A stretch of 64,000 nt of DNA from Cryobacterium sp. MP_M3. Its GTDB lineage: Bacteria > Actinomycetota > Actinomycetes > Actinomycetales > Microbacteriaceae. Positions 62,765 through 64,000 of the stretch are shown here, in pieces. Under the pieces are notes generated by a model, which searched no databases, was not told where the DNA came from, and worked only from the letters and a program-made list of their open reading frames with translations. A program made the position numbers and the translations under genes. The first letter of the stretch is position 1. Every line of letters begins with the position of its first letter. The stretch spans positions 22,179-86,178 of the forward strand of contig NZ_JADOVI010000014.1 in assembly GCF_015752155.1 (NCBI RefSeq). The letters are read 5' to 3'.

Positions 62765-63619
62765 ATGGCGGAGCACGGGAATGTGGCCGATCACGGCGAG
62801 TATCCTCTCCACGAGTTCGAGCTCGTGACCGGCGAGGCCGTGGCGCTAGATGTGCGCCCGGCCAGCGTCATCCTCCGTGCCGCGGGCACGATCGTCGACT
62901 GGCTCGCCTACCTTCTCCTGTTCGTGGTGATGGCCTTGGCGGTCATCTGGCTGGTGGGCGATTCGATCGACGAGGCCCTGGCCAGGGCCCTGGGCATCTC
63001 TGGGCTGGTGTTCTCCATCCTCATCGTTCCGATGACCGTGGAGACGCTCACGGGCGGCCGGAGCCTGGGCAAACTGGCGATCGGCGCCCGGATCGTGCGG
63101 GACGACGGCGGAGCGATCCAGCTTCGCCACGCGTTCATTCGCGCCCTCGTCGGCGTGATGGAGTTGTACTTCACGTTCGGCGGGCTCGCCGCGATGACGG
63201 CCCTGCTCAACAGCAGGTCCAAGCGGCTGGGCGACCTGCTCGCCGGCACGTACAGCCAGCACGAACGCGTCCCGGCCGACACGGCCCCTGTGCGGGGCCT
63301 TCCGCTCGAACTCGAGGAGTGGGCGCAGACGGCCGATATCGTGCGGCTCCCCGACCGGCTCTCCCGGCGAATCGCGCAGTTCCTGCGGCAGGCTTCCCGG
63401 CTTACCCCGGACTCGCGGATGCGGCTCGCCACCGGCCTCGCCGAGGAGGCTTCCGCGTTCGTGTCGCCGCTGCCGGCGGTGCCGGCGGAGATGTTCCTGC
63501 TCGGGGTTGCCGCGGTACGGCGCGACCGCGAATGCGCCGCACTACTGCTGGAGCGCAGCCGCCTGGAGCGGCTGCGGCCGGCGCTCGAGAACCTTCCGCA
63601 CGGCTTCCCGAACCGGTAG
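62765..63619 (+). CDS. RDD family membrane protein
   Basis: A 284-aa protein. The RDD domain (about 25-165) has three hydrophobic segments, RAAGTIVDWLAYLLLFV with a conserved Arg and Asp, and GGRSLGKLAIGARIVRDDGG. A soluble C-terminal extension of about 115 residues (PDRLSRRIAQFLRQASRLTP) is typical of the actinobacterial SpoIIM-RDD pair. Transport of ions or osmolytes is proposed for the family, but nothing here shows it. Confidence 0.85.
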   Translation: MAEHGNVADHGEYPLHEFELVTGEAVALDVRPASVILRAAGTIVDWLAYLLLFVVMALAVIWLVGDSIDEALARALGISGLVFSILIVPMTVETLTGGRSLGKLAIGARIVRDDGGAIQLRHAFIRALVGVMELYFTFGGLAAMTALLNSRSKRLGDLLAGTYSQHERVPADTAPVRGLPLELEEWAQTADIVRLPDRLSRRIAQFLRQASRLTPDSRMRLATGLAEEASAFVSPLPAVPAEMFLLGVAAVRRDRECAALLLERSRLERLRPALENLPHGFPNR

Positions 63620-63756
63620 CCCACGGATGCCGTGACGGCAGCCCGCCCCCGCGTCCAGGGTGCTCGTGACGCACGGTGCGCTTCGGGGCGCACGTTCCAG
63701 GGTGCGCCGGTTTCGCGAACCTGCGCCGCGAGCCTCGCCCGGCCTGTCCGGGAGCC

Positions 63757-63818
63757 GGTCTCGACAGGCTCGACCACCGGTGCCGGCTCGGCGATCGGTG
63801 GTCGAGCCGGTCGAGACC
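63757..63818. repeat. REP-like inverted repeat downstream of the RDD gene
   Basis: The 23 bases 63757-63779 (GGTCTCGACAGGCTCGACC...) and 63796-63818 are reverse complements with one mismatch and a 16-nt loop. The GGTCTCGAC(A/C)(A/G)GCTCGACCACC family is, from memory, a common intergenic repeat in Microbacteriaceae. It lies in the 298-nt gap 63620-63917, which holds no gene. Confidence 0.8.
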
Positions 63819-63835
63819 CCGGGGCGTTAACGCAG

Positions 63836-63861
63836 GACGGCCACCTGTCGGGGTGGCCGTC
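63836..63861. terminator. Terminator hairpin 1 downstream of the rRNA/RDD genes
   Basis: GACGGCCACC (63836-63845) pairs with GGTGGCCGTC (63852-63861), loop of 6 nt, followed by TTGTT on the plus strand. It is preceded by GTTAACGCA, which also precedes the second hairpin. Confidence 0.75.
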
Positions 63862-63872
63862 TTGTTAACGCA

Positions 63873-63899
63873 AAATGGCCACCCATCGGGTGGCCATTT
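63873..63899. terminator. Terminator hairpin 2, nearest the 5S rRNA 3' end
   Basis: AAATGGCCACCC (63873-63884) pairs perfectly with 63888-63899 around a 3-nt loop. Read on the minus strand it is followed by TTTTGCGTT. It lies 18 nt past the 5S 3' end, as expected for an rRNA operon terminator. Confidence 0.85.
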
Positions 63900-63917
63900 C
63901 GCTTGTTGCTAAGTTAA

Positions 63918-64000
63918 GTCCGGCGGTGTCCTACTCTCCCACAGGGTCCCCCCTGCAGTACCATCGGCGCAGAGAGTCTTAGCTTCCGGGTTCGGAATGT
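63918..64000 (-). rRNA. rrf: 5S ribosomal RNA, 3' part (runs off the right edge)
   Basis: Read on the minus strand, the segment contains ACATTCCGAACCCGGAAGCT, then CTGCGCCGATGGTACTGC and ends AGGACACCGCCGGAC. These are the conserved loop B/helix III, loop E and 3' helix I/V regions of bacterial 5S rRNA. About two thirds of the roughly 118-nt gene is present; the 5' end lies beyond the window. It implies an rRNA operon reading towards the window from the right. Confidence 0.95.

Overview
The window is high-GC DNA (roughly two thirds G+C) carrying actinobacterial marker genes: WhiB, a SigR/RsrA pair, MtrA-MtrB-LpqB, a Kgd-type 2-oxoglutarate decarboxylase, GuaB1 and a PdtaS-like kinase. Gene content, protein style and gene order fit a chromosome of the family Microbacteriaceae (Cryobacterium/Leifsonia-like); I cannot name the genus from sequence alone. 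No phage, transposon, CRISPR or tRNA gene was seen. It reads as core chromosome with a few accessory genes.

Left part (1-9.9 kb): a truncated uracil-DNA glycosylase, an S51-type peptidase and a phosphoribosyltransferase, followed by a complete methylcitrate (propionate) locus. prpC, prpB and prpD lie behind a GntR/FCD regulator on the minus strand. A divergent propionyl/acetyl-CoA synthetase with a DUF485 protein and a sodium:solute symporter lies on the plus strand. Two TGTATACA sites in the divergent region are the likely operators. Together these genes would import propionate or acetate, activate it to the CoA thioester and oxidise propionyl-CoA through 2-methylcitrate to pyruvate and succinate.

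10-30 kb is mixed. It holds a zinc alcohol/butanediol dehydrogenase, an SDR and an acyltransferase with back-to-back starts, and the methionine genes metY and metX separated by a striking 21-bp inverted repeat. It also holds a DUF4389 membrane protein, a histidine kinase/membrane protein/NarL-type regulator set, an MFS exporter, a DUF77 protein, a GT87-type mannosyltransferase, nnrD (metabolite repair), an old yellow enzyme, two overlapping CNNM/CBS (CorC-type) genes and guaB1. kgd (30-34 kb) serves the TCA cycle.

34-56 kb resembles, from memory, the Mycobacterium tuberculosis whiB1 to mtrA neighbourhood: rsrA-sigR, aroA-rsgA, whiB-pdtaS, a CpaE/CpaB-like pair, an Rv3235-like gene, then secA, hpf, comF, lpqB, mtrB and mtrA. 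56-61.7 kb is a tightly overlapping run of a membrane protein, DUF4129, DUF4350, MoxR and DUF58, probably one envelope-related operon. SpoIIM-like and RDD membrane proteins follow, and the window ends inside a 5S rRNA gene on the minus strand with tandem terminators.

Three recurring sequence features stand out. Several genes have a TANNNT -10-like hexamer 6-8 nt before the start codon, suggesting leaderless mRNAs. Short tandem repeats of 11, 14 or 17 bp sit on or just after stop codons. Two divergent gene pairs seem to share one overlapping -10 element. I did not find a clearly new multi-gene system; the kinase/membrane protein/regulator set and the intergenic repeats are the best candidates for follow-up.
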